A DNA stretch of 64,000 bases, taken from contig JADJYQ010000001.1 in NCBI GenBank assembly GCA_016719615.1, positions 1,648,501-1,712,500 of the forward strand. The letters are read 5' to 3'. The first letter of the stretch is position 1. Each line of letters opens with the position of its first letter. The notes under the pieces were generated by a model that searched no databases, was not told the DNA's origin, and saw only the letters and a program-made list of their open reading frames with translations. The DNA comes from Saprospiraceae bacterium. Its GTDB lineage: Bacteria > Bacteroidota > Bacteroidia > Chitinophagales > Saprospiraceae. The position numbers were made by a program, and so were the translations under genes. This document shows positions 53,139-62,244 of this stretch, piece by piece.

Positions 53139-55091
53139 TTAGTTTTTTGGTGGAATTAATTGAAATGTGGATCGTCTGTTAGCCTGATGTTGCTCCTCTG
53201 TGCAATCTGTACACTTACAATTTATGGCCTGATTCGTAGCTCCAAAACCTTTTCCTGCTATTCGTTCCTTCTGTATTCCCTTCATTATTAACCAATCTGC
53301 TGCAGACTTTGCTCGTTTTTCAGAAAGATTCAGATTATAATCATTCATTCCTATGCAATCGGTATGCGATCCAATCAGCACTACAATTTTTGGATTTTTT
53401 TGCATGATATCCATTAAATTTTGCAATGCAGGAATGGCATCTTCCCGAATTTCCCATTTGTCAAAATCATAATACAATTCTTTTAATAAAAATTCTCTGT
53501 TGTAAACGACCGGAATTAATTCATAATCCATATTTAAAATAAGGATGCTATCCCGATCTAAGTCAGGTTTAGCGGGAGAACTAAATGAAATATCTCTGTT
53601 TAAATAACCGGGTTTGCCAACTACGAATTCATACGTTTGTTCCGCTAGTAATTTTAGAGTTAATACTTTATTGGATGTCGTAGAGAAACTAGATTTACTC
53701 TTTTTGTCCACCAAATTAATGCTATCCAATATTTTTTCAACAGAACCAGTATAACTTCCAGGTTCCAAAAACCTGATCTTTGCGATGATATCAAATTTGT
53801 ATGGTTCTTTCTTAGGCAATTCCTGATTTAATATTTTTTCTTTCGTAATAACTTGATAAATTTTATCCAAGCCAGAGCCGGTTCTATTGGATGAGAAATA
53901 AGCCTTTTGTAATTCATTTTCTTCAAGATTCGCGTTTTGGTCAATGTAATAGTGAAAATCGTCAGACTCTGAATTGATTGGATTTTTTAAATTGATGGGT
54001 GGCGACCAAGTGTTCTGTGAAGAAAAATGTGTTTTATACAGATCTAAACCGCCCATTCCAACTAAACCTGAACTACTAAAATAAAGCGTGTCCCCATTCC
54101 AGACAGGAAATACTTCGTCAAATTCTGTATTGATAGACTCACCAAAATTGATTGGATCAGACCATTCATCGCCATTTTTTAAAACATAATATAAGTCGAA
54201 TTTACCAAGACCATCTTGATGATCCGAGCTAAAGACAAAAATGGAATCAGAGGCATGCATTGCCGGATGCATCTGATTGGATGCCTCCTCAAACATAATA
54301 AGTTCTTCCGGAGTTGACCATGTATCCTTGGTTCTAATTGATTCATATATTTTACAAAATTGTTTGCCTTGAATAATTTTGTCACATCGCGTAAAATATA
54401 ATTTATCTGAAACTGGGGAATAAGAAAAGGCTCCTTCATTGAAAGCCGAATTAAAAATAGAACCCACGACATTGGAATTCTGCGATTTTACCATGAGGTC
54501 TGAAAATGGTCTTCCTGTCCACTCAAATTTATTTTGGCTTTTATTTTGGGTATTCCACTTTTCTGAAACATACATCCATTCATCCGGCAAAAAGCGCTGA
54601 TAGCCATATGAACTTCCTTCACCATTGACTTCAGGTAACTCAACAATACTATACAGATAATTAGATGGGGACTGTTCCCATTGTTGCATAAGTTTACAAA
54701 TGCTTATTTCTTTGCGTACTTCCAGCGGACTTTTAATTTCATCGCCATATAATTGGAAGGCATTTGCAGCTGCTTCATACTCCCCATTATTTTTAAGCGC
54801 TATGGCGTATTCACGCAAAGCGTCCGGACCAAAATTTAAATCATAAGCTGTGCGAAACCAGTGCAAGGATTGCTGGTAATCGCCGGTAAATTTCGAACAT
54901 AAACCCAATTTATAAGCCTTTTCGGCTCTAACAGATTCTGTGGAAGTTTCCGTAAATTCCAGTTTAAACATCGATGCTGCCTTAGCATACTGTTTGACCT
55001 CAAAGGCCTGATCGCCTGTCCGGATTTTATACTGATAATTACACCCGCAAAAGACAATTATGAATATCGCAAATATATATTTGAAAAGCAT
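53139..55091 (-). CDS. PorE-like T9SS protein: TPR, beta-propeller and OmpA domain lipoprotein
   Basis: A 650-residue protein. Lipoprotein leader ending at CGC (about 16-18), TPR units at about 25-135 (KQYAKAASMFKLEF, GDYQQSLHWFRTAYDL), WD40-like (PD40) propeller at about 150-420 (SDKLYFTRCDK, IFVFSSDHQDGLGKFDLYYV, DTLYFSSSGLVGMGGLDLYKT), a carboxypeptidase-regulatory-like piece (about 440-525), and an OmpA peptidoglycan-binding domain (LYYDFDKWEIR, IGSHTDCIGMNDYNLNLSEKRA). This order matches PorE of the T9SS, which holds the secretion complex to peptidoglycan, and also its many paralogues. It is listed as PorE-like; equivalence to the single functional PorE cannot be shown here. Confidence 0.85.
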   Translation of the reverse strand: MLFKYIFAIFIIVFCGCNYQYKIRTGDQAFEVKQYAKAASMFKLEFTETSTESVRAEKAYKLGLCSKFTGDYQQSLHWFRTAYDLNFGPDALREYAIALKNNGEYEAAANAFQLYGDEIKSPLEVRKEISICKLMQQWEQSPSNYLYSIVELPEVNGEGSSYGYQRFLPDEWMYVSEKWNTQNKSQNKFEWTGRPFSDLMVKSQNSNVVGSIFNSAFNEGAFSYSPVSDKLYFTRCDKIIQGKQFCKIYESIRTKDTWSTPEELIMFEEASNQMHPAMHASDSIFVFSSDHQDGLGKFDLYYVLKNGDEWSDPINFGESINTEFDEVFPVWNGDTLYFSSSGLVGMGGLDLYKTHFSSQNTWSPPINLKNPINSESDDFHYYIDQNANLEENELQKAYFSSNRTGSGLDKIYQVITKEKILNQELPKKEPYKFDIIAKIRFLEPGSYTGSVEKILDSINLVDKKSKSSFSTTSNKVLTLKLLAEQTYEFVVGKPGYLNRDISFSSPAKPDLDRDSILILNMDYELIPVVYNREFLLKELYYDFDKWEIREDAIPALQNLMDIMQKNPKIVVLIGSHTDCIGMNDYNLNLSEKRAKSAADWLIMKGIQKERIAGKGFGATNQAINCKCTDCTEEQHQANRRSTFQLIPPKN

Positions 55092-55191
55092 ATCAAAGCA
55101 TTCCGTTCATATCAAACAAGATTAACGTTTAATCGTTCGCTAAGTGTATGGAAAGAACTAATCTCTAATTCCGACTTTCAAAAATAAACAA

Positions 55192-55218
55192 AAAACCCCT
55201 TGATAAGCAAGGGGTTTT
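55192..55218 (-). terminator. Rho-independent terminator after secDF
   Basis: AAAACCCCTTG-ATAAG-CAAGGGGTTTT, an 11-bp stem with a 5-base loop, lies 14 bases beyond the secDF stop and is flanked by A/T runs on both sides, so it also serves the opposite strand. Confidence 0.88.
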
Positions 55219-55231
55219 AATTATTTGTTGT

Positions 55232-58200
55232 TTAAACTTTTAAAAGTTGTTTGCTCGTCTTTGCCTTGATCTTTTTAGCTGCATACTTTAGATTTGTCTT
55301 TAAGTCGACAATAATAGGAGTGGCCACAAAAATTGATGAGTAAGTACCTACAATGATCCCTACCACCAATGCAAAACAAAAACCTTTTGTACTGGCTCCT
55401 CCGAACAAGAAAAGTATAATGATTGTCAAGAGCGTCGCCAATGAGGTATTTACCGTTCTTGATAATGTCAATGAAACTGCTTCATTGATCAATTCCCTAT
55501 CTGATTTTTGAGATTCAAAACCCAAATGTTCTTTGATCCTATCAAATACAATTACTGTATCGTTGATGGAGTATCCAATGACTGTTAGCAAGGCGGCGAT
55601 AAGTGCCTGATCCACTTCCATGGAGAAATTTAACACTCCGTGTAAAAGCGAAAAAGCGCCAAGCGTAATAATGGCATCATGCGCTAAAGCAATGACCGCT
55701 CCGGCACTGTATTGCCATTTATAAAATCGGAATAGGATATAAACGAAAATAACGAGAAGGGCAATAATAATCGATTTAATCGCAGAACTTTTGATATCAT
55801 CTGCAATGATGGGCCCTACCTGACTAAACGAGGCAATGTGAGTCCCGGAAAACTCATTATTTATAAAATCCTCGTATTTTAAATTGCCACCACTCATTTC
55901 ATTAATTCCTTCAAATAATTTTTGATTGACTCTTTCAGCTGCATCCGGGGCATTATCATTAATCAAATAAGAAGTTGTGATATTGAATGTGTTACGGGTA
56001 TCTACACTTTTTACGATCGGATTTCCTCCAAAGGATTTTGTTAAAGCCTGCCGTATGTTTTCTGCATCCACATCTTTTTCAAAAGTGACATTATACGAAT
56101 ACCCCCCTTTAAATTCAACGCCAAGTTCGAAACCTCTGGTAAAAAAAGATACCAGGCTAATAATCACCATTGCGGCAGATAATATGTAGGCATATTTACG
56201 ATTGCCCACCCAATCATAGTTTACGTTCTTAAAGGCACGTGCTGTCAAATTGCTGGCAAAAGAAATAGAGTTACCTTTTACGCCAACCCACCAGTCGAGA
56301 ATCAATCTTGAAACCAGGACTGCAGTAAACAAAGAGAAAATAATACCTATGATCAAAACGATACCAAATCCCTTAATAGGACCTAAACCGTATATGAATA
56401 AGACTATGGAAGTTAAAATTGTCGTTACGTTAGAGTCAATAATGGCAGAATAAGAGTGTGCAAATCCTTCTTTAATGGCATCCATAAGCACGCGTCCCGC
56501 TGCAAGTTCTTCCTTGATACGTTCATAAATAACGACGTTGGCATCAACGGCCATACCCATCGTCAATACGAGACCTGCGATACCAGGCAGGGTAAGTACA
56601 GTTCCAAAAGAAGCGAGTGTCGCCAGAATAAACAATACGTTGAGCAATAAAGTTAGAATCGCAACAAAACCACTTGAAGTGTAATAAATAACCATAAAAG
56701 CCATGACCAGTAAAAATCCACCGATAATGGACCATAATGATTTGCTGATGTTTTCTTTACCTAAGGAAGGACCCACCAAAGACTCCTGAACAATTCTGGT
56801 CTTTGCCGGAAGTTTACCAACTTGCAAAATATTTGCAAGATCTTTAGCTTCATCGATTGTAAAATTACCGGATATCTGAGAATTACCGCCTAAAATAGGC
56901 TCGCGAACACTTGGACATGAAACTACTTCATCATCAAGCACTATGGCAATCTCACGTTTATTGTCATTTCCTGCACGGGTAGTCATTTCGCCCCAAATTT
57001 TGGAGCCTTTATTATCCATGGCCAGGGAAACCACTACCTCTCCAGTCAAATTGTCTGGATTTGCGGAAGCTCTGGCTATTCTCTCACCATCTAGAGGCGC
57101 CGTAGAAACTCCCGGTTTTTTCTTGATGGCATATACATTGTAATTATTGGAAGGCTTGGTTTCGCCTTGGAGCTTATAAGGTTTTGCCTCAATTCTAAAT
57201 TCTAGATCTGATGGAAATACAGCCTTTACTTCCGGTCTGTTGACCAATTCAATAAATCGCGATCTATTTGATTTTTCAACAGAACCAATAATAGCCGTAT
57301 AACCGGCAGCAGGGCTAGTTGGCGAGAATACAGCCAAAAGCGGTCCTTTTTCTGTAAGCGGATCTGACTTAATAGTATCGGTACCAATTTTAACTGAGTC
57401 TATCGGATTTCCTAATGAGTCACGGGTATAATCATAGCGGTCAACTAAAGTATAGTCAGCTTGAGTTGAAGTCGTATCTCCTTTGTCAATAGCCGCCAAT
57501 TTTTTATCAGCATTCACGATGCCATCAAAAACGCCGGGATCAGAATTTCGGTAGACATCCCAGAATTCTAATTTGGCGCTGGCTTGAAGATATTTACGAG
57601 CTCTTTCGGGATTATCGATTCCCGGAAGTTCGACTACGATCATATCTCTGGTTTTATCAAGAGATACGTTAGGTTGGGTCACACCCAACTTATCGATCCT
57701 GTCTTTTAACCTTTTAAAGGTAAGATCTACCGTCTCATTAGCCACCTCGCGCAAAATCCTTGCAACATCTAAATCTGATGTCTCAAAGTTTACTCGATCT
57801 TTTAAGGATGCACCTCTCGAAAAAACGGAAGCCAAACTTTTACCGTTTGATTCTTTTTTAAATTCTTCGACAAAAAGACTGATGAAATCTTGTTGGCTGT
57901 TGCGCATGCGATCATTGGCATTGGCAATAGCTTTCCGAAAAGCAGGATCTGATGAGTTTCCAGCTAATGAAATGATGAGATCTGATAAATCAATTTGAAG
58001 AATGGTACTCATTCCGCCCTTGAGATCCAAACCCAAAGCCAATTGTTGCTTTTTAAGATCGTGGTAGGTAAATTCCTTAATCAAAGGAATGCTAAATATT
58101 TTTTCGCTGGAAATAGAGTCGAGATACTTTACCCGGGCCACTTTTTGAGCAGCTTGCCGGGAAGTTTCATCTTCTATTCCTCCGGTTACATTTAGCGAGT

Positions 58201-58312
58201 ATTCTGCTGCCTGTCTTTCAACCTTATTCGTTGGTAAATAATAAACAAACTGCAACAAACAAACAAGAACGATTGCAATGAGCAGCCACTTGACGATTCC
58301 TTTTTCAAACAT
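55232..58312 (-). CDS. secDF: Protein translocase subunit SecDF (SecD-SecF fusion)
   Basis: A 1026-residue fusion. SecD part: TM1 (about 8-24), GLDLKGGMSTILQIDL, a large periplasmic domain with VVELPGIDNPERARKYL, and helices about 520-680 with GMAVDANVVIYERIKEEL. SecF part: FELGVEFKGGYSYNVTF (about 730) and helices to the end with TVIGYSINDTVIVFDRIKE. The proton-driven pair pulls translocating proteins from the periplasmic face. Fusion into one chain is the normal state in Bacteroidota, though the conserved aspartates and DRIKE motifs are visible in both halves. Confidence 0.96.
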   Translation of the reverse strand: MFEKGIVKWLLIAIVLVCLLQFVYYLPTNKVERQAAEYSLNVTGGIEDETSRQAAQKVARVKYLDSISSEKIFSIPLIKEFTYHDLKKQQLALGLDLKGGMSTILQIDLSDLIISLAGNSSDPAFRKAIANANDRMRNSQQDFISLFVEEFKKESNGKSLASVFSRGASLKDRVNFETSDLDVARILREVANETVDLTFKRLKDRIDKLGVTQPNVSLDKTRDMIVVELPGIDNPERARKYLQASAKLEFWDVYRNSDPGVFDGIVNADKKLAAIDKGDTTSTQADYTLVDRYDYTRDSLGNPIDSVKIGTDTIKSDPLTEKGPLLAVFSPTSPAAGYTAIIGSVEKSNRSRFIELVNRPEVKAVFPSDLEFRIEAKPYKLQGETKPSNNYNVYAIKKKPGVSTAPLDGERIARASANPDNLTGEVVVSLAMDNKGSKIWGEMTTRAGNDNKREIAIVLDDEVVSCPSVREPILGGNSQISGNFTIDEAKDLANILQVGKLPAKTRIVQESLVGPSLGKENISKSLWSIIGGFLLVMAFMVIYYTSSGFVAILTLLLNVLFILATLASFGTVLTLPGIAGLVLTMGMAVDANVVIYERIKEELAAGRVLMDAIKEGFAHSYSAIIDSNVTTILTSIVLFIYGLGPIKGFGIVLIIGIIFSLFTAVLVSRLILDWWVGVKGNSISFASNLTARAFKNVNYDWVGNRKYAYILSAAMVIISLVSFFTRGFELGVEFKGGYSYNVTFEKDVDAENIRQALTKSFGGNPIVKSVDTRNTFNITTSYLINDNAPDAAERVNQKLFEGINEMSGGNLKYEDFINNEFSGTHIASFSQVGPIIADDIKSSAIKSIIIALLVIFVYILFRFYKWQYSAGAVIALAHDAIITLGAFSLLHGVLNFSMEVDQALIAALLTVIGYSINDTVIVFDRIKEHLGFESQKSDRELINEAVSLTLSRTVNTSLATLLTIIILFLFGGASTKGFCFALVVGIIVGTYSSIFVATPIIVDLKTNLKYAAKKIKAKTSKQLLKV

Positions 58313-58346
58313 ATACTGTATTACTTTACTTTTTTCAAAAACTCCG

Positions 58347-58354
58347 CAAATATA
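58347..58354 (-). promoter_or_regulatory. -7 element of the secDF promoter
   Basis: On the minus strand this reads TATATTTG, a TAnnTTTG match, 34 bases upstream of the secDF ATG at 58312. The -33 region is unclear. Confidence 0.4.
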
Positions 58355-58455
58355 GTGCTTCCAGCGAAGAAATGGAGGATATTCTAAAATAAAAGGAGCC
58401 TAGGTAATATGATTAAAATTTTATAAATAACTGATTTATAATTATTTATATGTTT

Positions 58456-60752
58456 TTAAAAAGTATAACGCAATTTAAGACTCATATTTCTTGGGGCCTC
58501 TAAAAGACCAGGCCGGGTAGTATAAATTTCATTCAGTAGATTATTAACATTTAATTGAATATTCCATTGCTGTAAATGGTAGCCAATTCTCAGGTCGTGG
58601 ACCCTGTATCCATGATCATGGACTTTTCTAAAATCTTCTATCCCTTTTATGAATAAGGTCACCTGAAACAACCAATCAATGGCTTGCACATGTGAAACAT
58701 ATTGAAATGAATATCCTGCATAAAACTTCCTGTAATCTAAATTTATATCAAACCGGAATAAGTTCTTAGAACGATATTTGAGAATGTTTACATCGGCACT
58801 TGAGTTGGCTGCGTTTTGCTGACCAATGGGTGCAAATTCCCTTTCATTGATAGCCAAATTTTTACCTTCCAAATCAAACTCCCGATATTTTGGATTGATA
58901 TAAGTATATCCTGCCTGAATCGTAAGTGATCCATTTTGAATAGGACGAGAAACATACAATTCCGCTTCGTAACCTTTGATTTGAGTATTCCCAATATTTT
59001 TGGATTGAAACTGAAGTTGATTGTTCAAAACAAATTCCATCATATCAAAATAACTAGACTGGAAATAAGAAAAGTCAATCATTCCTTTAAAACCCAAAAT
59101 CGCTAAACCCTGACGGATTCCAAACTCAGCATTCCAGCCATGCTCAGACTGTAATTTGGGATTAGGCACGATTTGTAATCCACCGGCAAATGTTGAAATG
59201 TATTTTTCAGCCAAAGAAGGAAATCTAAATCCTTCACCTATCGAAACTCTTAAAAAGCTAGCTCTTAGCAACTGATAATTCATCCCTGCGCGCAGTATAA
59301 ACCGATCATCTTTTGTTTGCTGTGCAATATCACTTCCTGACAATTTACCGGGACCCTCAGAGGTATAGCGTTCATACCGGATGCCCGCATTCATAAGCAA
59401 ACGAGACCAAAAACGTTTTCCAATTGCAGATAAGCTGCTTGATTGTGTAATGTAAATGCGGTATCACTATATAGTTTGGCTTTCGTCCAGGTTCCATTTA
59501 AAACCAGTCCCGCTTGAATATCCAGCAATATAGAGTTGATGCGTTTATGCATTTGATATTCCCCATATGCATGGTTGCTCTTATTTTCCTGATTCTGGTC
59601 AGCTCCATTAAAAATATTGTAATACCTGCTTATCAATTTATGATGAAAGCCTTTTCGGTCATGATAACTTAAAGCCGGGTCGATGGTAAATCGCAATTTA
59701 TCGCTTTTGGTTGCCGCTCCTTCTGCCCCTTCGTACAAGCCATTATCCAGCCAATAAAAAAAATCACTGCTGGAACCGCCATTTGCATTTATGCCAAGCG
59801 AAAAAAGCAAACTATCACTCATTCGATACCGCGCAATTCCGTTGAAGCGAACATTATCAGAATTATTTTTTTTATTAAATCCAATTTTCCGATCGTAACT
59901 GGCATTCACCGAATAATCCCATTGGTTTATTTTTTTGCGATGTACTATAGAAAAATAATTTTCATAAGGCAAACTTATCTGACCTTCTTTGCCCCACCAT
60001 TCTTTGCCATTTCCAGGTTTTAAATAAACCGTTGGAACAATAGAAATGGCAGTATAAGGATCGCTCCCCGGAAGTACACTCCGAAAATGGACCACTCCAT
60101 TCATAGCCGAACTCCCATAGAGCGTTGAAGATGCACCCTTTATAACTTCAATTTGGCCGATGCTTTCCATGGGTAAATCATTCCAATAGGGATTTGCAGC
60201 GTCGTGTTGCATCATCGGCATATCATCCATCATCAACAAGACCCTGCTACCCGCTCCATAACTATATCCGGAACCTCCACGAATATTCGCCTGCCCATCT
60301 ATGATTTGAACTCCTGGAATTCGATCCAGCACTTTTTCACCACTGATTGAGTTGAGGCGGTCAGGCATCTCTTTTGTGATTACATTCATAGACACCGTAG
60401 ATTCTGCAATAGGTCTCTCAAATTTAGAGGCGCTCACCACAGTAGTTGACAATAATAAAAAACTTTCCTCCAAAAGCACAGGTTCTGCAGTCAGCATCTC
60501 TATTGGAATTTCTTTGGTCTCATAACCCACCAATTTAAAACGAAGCACATGTGCAGTACTATCGAGTGACAATTTAAATTCACCTCTTTCATTGGTAAAA
60601 CAATATTTTTTGCCTGATGTAACCATCACGTCAGAAATGGGCTCTTTGGTTTTGTTATCCAAAACAAGTCCTTGTAAACTTTGTGCTAGTTCCTGAGCCG
60701 GCAAATATGCTTTCAAAAATAAAATTATCAGGATTATAAAGTTCTTATTCAT
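58456..60752 (-). CDS. TonB-dependent receptor (frameshifted)
   Basis: Starts MNKNFIILIILFLKAYLPAQ (signal peptide), then a CarboxypepD_reg-like domain at about 25-95, a plug domain (IPGVQIIDGQANIRGGSGYSYG, QIEVIKGASSTLYGSSAMNGVVHF, about 130-230) and the barrel. The frame breaks near residue 450; one more T in the T5 run (A5 at 59409-59413 on the plus strand) gives NVFWSRLLMNAGIRYERYTSE and continues to the end NNLLNEIYTTRPGLL and a last strand LRYTF. The repaired length is 765 residues. The plug-barrel style resembles iron/cobalamin-type receptors. It is divergent from the small T9SS cargo gene. An error is favoured over a pseudogene. Confidence 0.88.
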
Positions 60753-60789
60753 CTAGTCTGTATATTGGGCCAATAAATACAGCAATATT

Positions 60790-61566
60790 ATGAATCAATT
60801 TGCGATTTCTTTTATTTTATCCATCTTCAGTTTAGGTGCATATTCCCAGATCTGTCTTCCTGATAGTACATTGAAAGATTCATCTGCAGGCGTATTTCCA
60901 AGACCTATATCTCCTACAAATCCAAATGGAGGTATCACTAAAAAAGCATGTATTAACAAACCCTATGAATTTGTATTCACGGTAGTAGTGCCTGACACTG
61001 TCCAAATTCCCATTTTGCCGGCTCCCCTACCCCTTGAAAAAGTATCCATTGATACGCAAAATGCAATTTCAAATTTGCCGGTTGGCATTTCGTACAGTTG
61101 CAATCCACCTAACTGTATTTTTAAAAAGAATGAAATCGGATGTCTTATCCTCCATGGCACTCCTAGTCCTGTAAATACACCTGGTGATTTTAAACCAATC
61201 ATTAAGTTAAAACTCACTGTTAATGTTGGCGTTCCGTTCGATTATACCACTGAATATCCAGGTACCGCTTTTCCAGGTGAGTATATTTTATCGTTATTGT
61301 CCGAAGTTGATTGTGCATCCAGCTCTAATAATTTGATAGAAAAAACGGATACCTGGTATCCAAATCCGGTTTTAGGAAACACCATTAAGACCCAATCAAA
61401 AGCCGAATACATTTTGCTTTTCAACAGTCAAATGCAACTGTTGAAATCTGAAAACATTCTTAGCGGGAATACACTTGATTTGAGCTCCTGTGAAAATCCT
61501 GGTTTATATCTAATCTATTGGATGGAAAATAATAAGCGTTACTTTCAAAAAATTATTCGCTATTAG
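60790..61566 (+). CDS. Secreted protein with T9SS sorting domain
   Basis: A 258-residue protein with signal peptide (ending GAYSQ), a cysteine-containing middle domain (ICLPDSTLKDSS, KKACINKPYEF, SCNPPNC) of unknown family, and a C-terminal T9SS type A sorting domain (WYPNPVLGNTIKT, LLFNSQMQLLKSEN, NPGLYLIYWMENN). It may be a small surface or matrix protein. It is divergent from the TonB receptor, with 37 bases between. Confidence 0.8.
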   Translation: MNQFAISFILSIFSLGAYSQICLPDSTLKDSSAGVFPRPISPTNPNGGITKKACINKPYEFVFTVVVPDTVQIPILPAPLPLEKVSIDTQNAISNLPVGISYSCNPPNCIFKKNEIGCLILHGTPSPVNTPGDFKPIIKLKLTVNVGVPFDYTTEYPGTAFPGEYILSLLSEVDCASSSNNLIEKTDTWYPNPVLGNTIKTQSKAEYILLFNSQMQLLKSENILSGNTLDLSSCENPGLYLIYWMENNKRYFQKIIRY

Positions 61567-61644
61567 AATCGCAAACTTATTTTACGAAGAAGTAATTATT
61601 GGGCTAAAGTCAATTCCAGAAGCGCATTTTTGAGGTAATTCAAT

Positions 61645-62130
61645 TTATTCTTCCTCTTCAAAATCGTCATAAAAGATAGGATCGATCATAGGCAACCCGA
61701 TCCATACTGTTTCTTCTTTACTTACTGACATCATTCTTAAGATACCTCCACTCGAACGTGCAATTTGCTCGGCATAGGCTAAAAAAGAAGTGTATAGTTG
61801 ACTCGAAGTCCGCATGGGAAGTTTTCGCAGAATTGGATTTAATTGACTAAGTTTATTACTTATAACAGAACATCTTTCTTCCGCTGAAACTGGAAGTTCA
61901 GCCATCCCTTTTTCAAACAATTCAGCATATTGAAGATCAACATCTTTGTAATAAGACTTTAAATCAAAATGGTTATGGTAACTTCTGATTTTTACAATTT
62001 TCTCAGCCCAGGTTTTCTCTTTTAAATCAATTTCATTATCCGCACCTGCTATTAAAATAGCAATTAGTGGAATAGCTTCGACAAGCAATTGGTAGTCTGC
62101 TGCTGAGATTTCTTTAAATTGTGTATTCAT
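61645..62130 (-). CDS. Uncharacterised TerB-like helical protein
   Basis: A 161-residue soluble, all-helical protein. Residues about 13-60 (LLVEAIPLIAILIAGADNEIDLKEKTWAEKIVKI) recall the TerB/DjlA fold, which binds metal with acidic residues in the ADNEID turn. The tail DDFEEEE is strongly acidic. Its function is unknown, and the family assignment rests on one motif. Confidence 0.6.
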   Translation of the reverse strand: MNTQFKEISAADYQLLVEAIPLIAILIAGADNEIDLKEKTWAEKIVKIRSYHNHFDLKSYYKDVDLQYAELFEKGMAELPVSAEERCSVISNKLSQLNPILRKLPMRTSSQLYTSFLAYAEQIARSSGGILRMMSVSKEETVWIGLPMIDPIFYDDFEEEE

Positions 62131-62231
62131 AAATCAGGTCTAAAGGAATGAATTATTGACAAATTTACTATCTTTTAAATACCAAACAAATATATCAGTA
62201 GAATCCTATTCTAAATAGCTGGCAGCGGCTT

Positions 62232-62239
62232 TATATTTG
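62232..62239 (+). promoter_or_regulatory. -7 element overlapping the mutS start region (TATATTTG)
   Basis: TATATTTG lies 5 bases before the mutS ATG at 62245. If real, transcription would begin at or near the start codon and the message would be nearly leaderless. Confidence 0.35.
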
Positions 62240-62244
62240 CGGCA

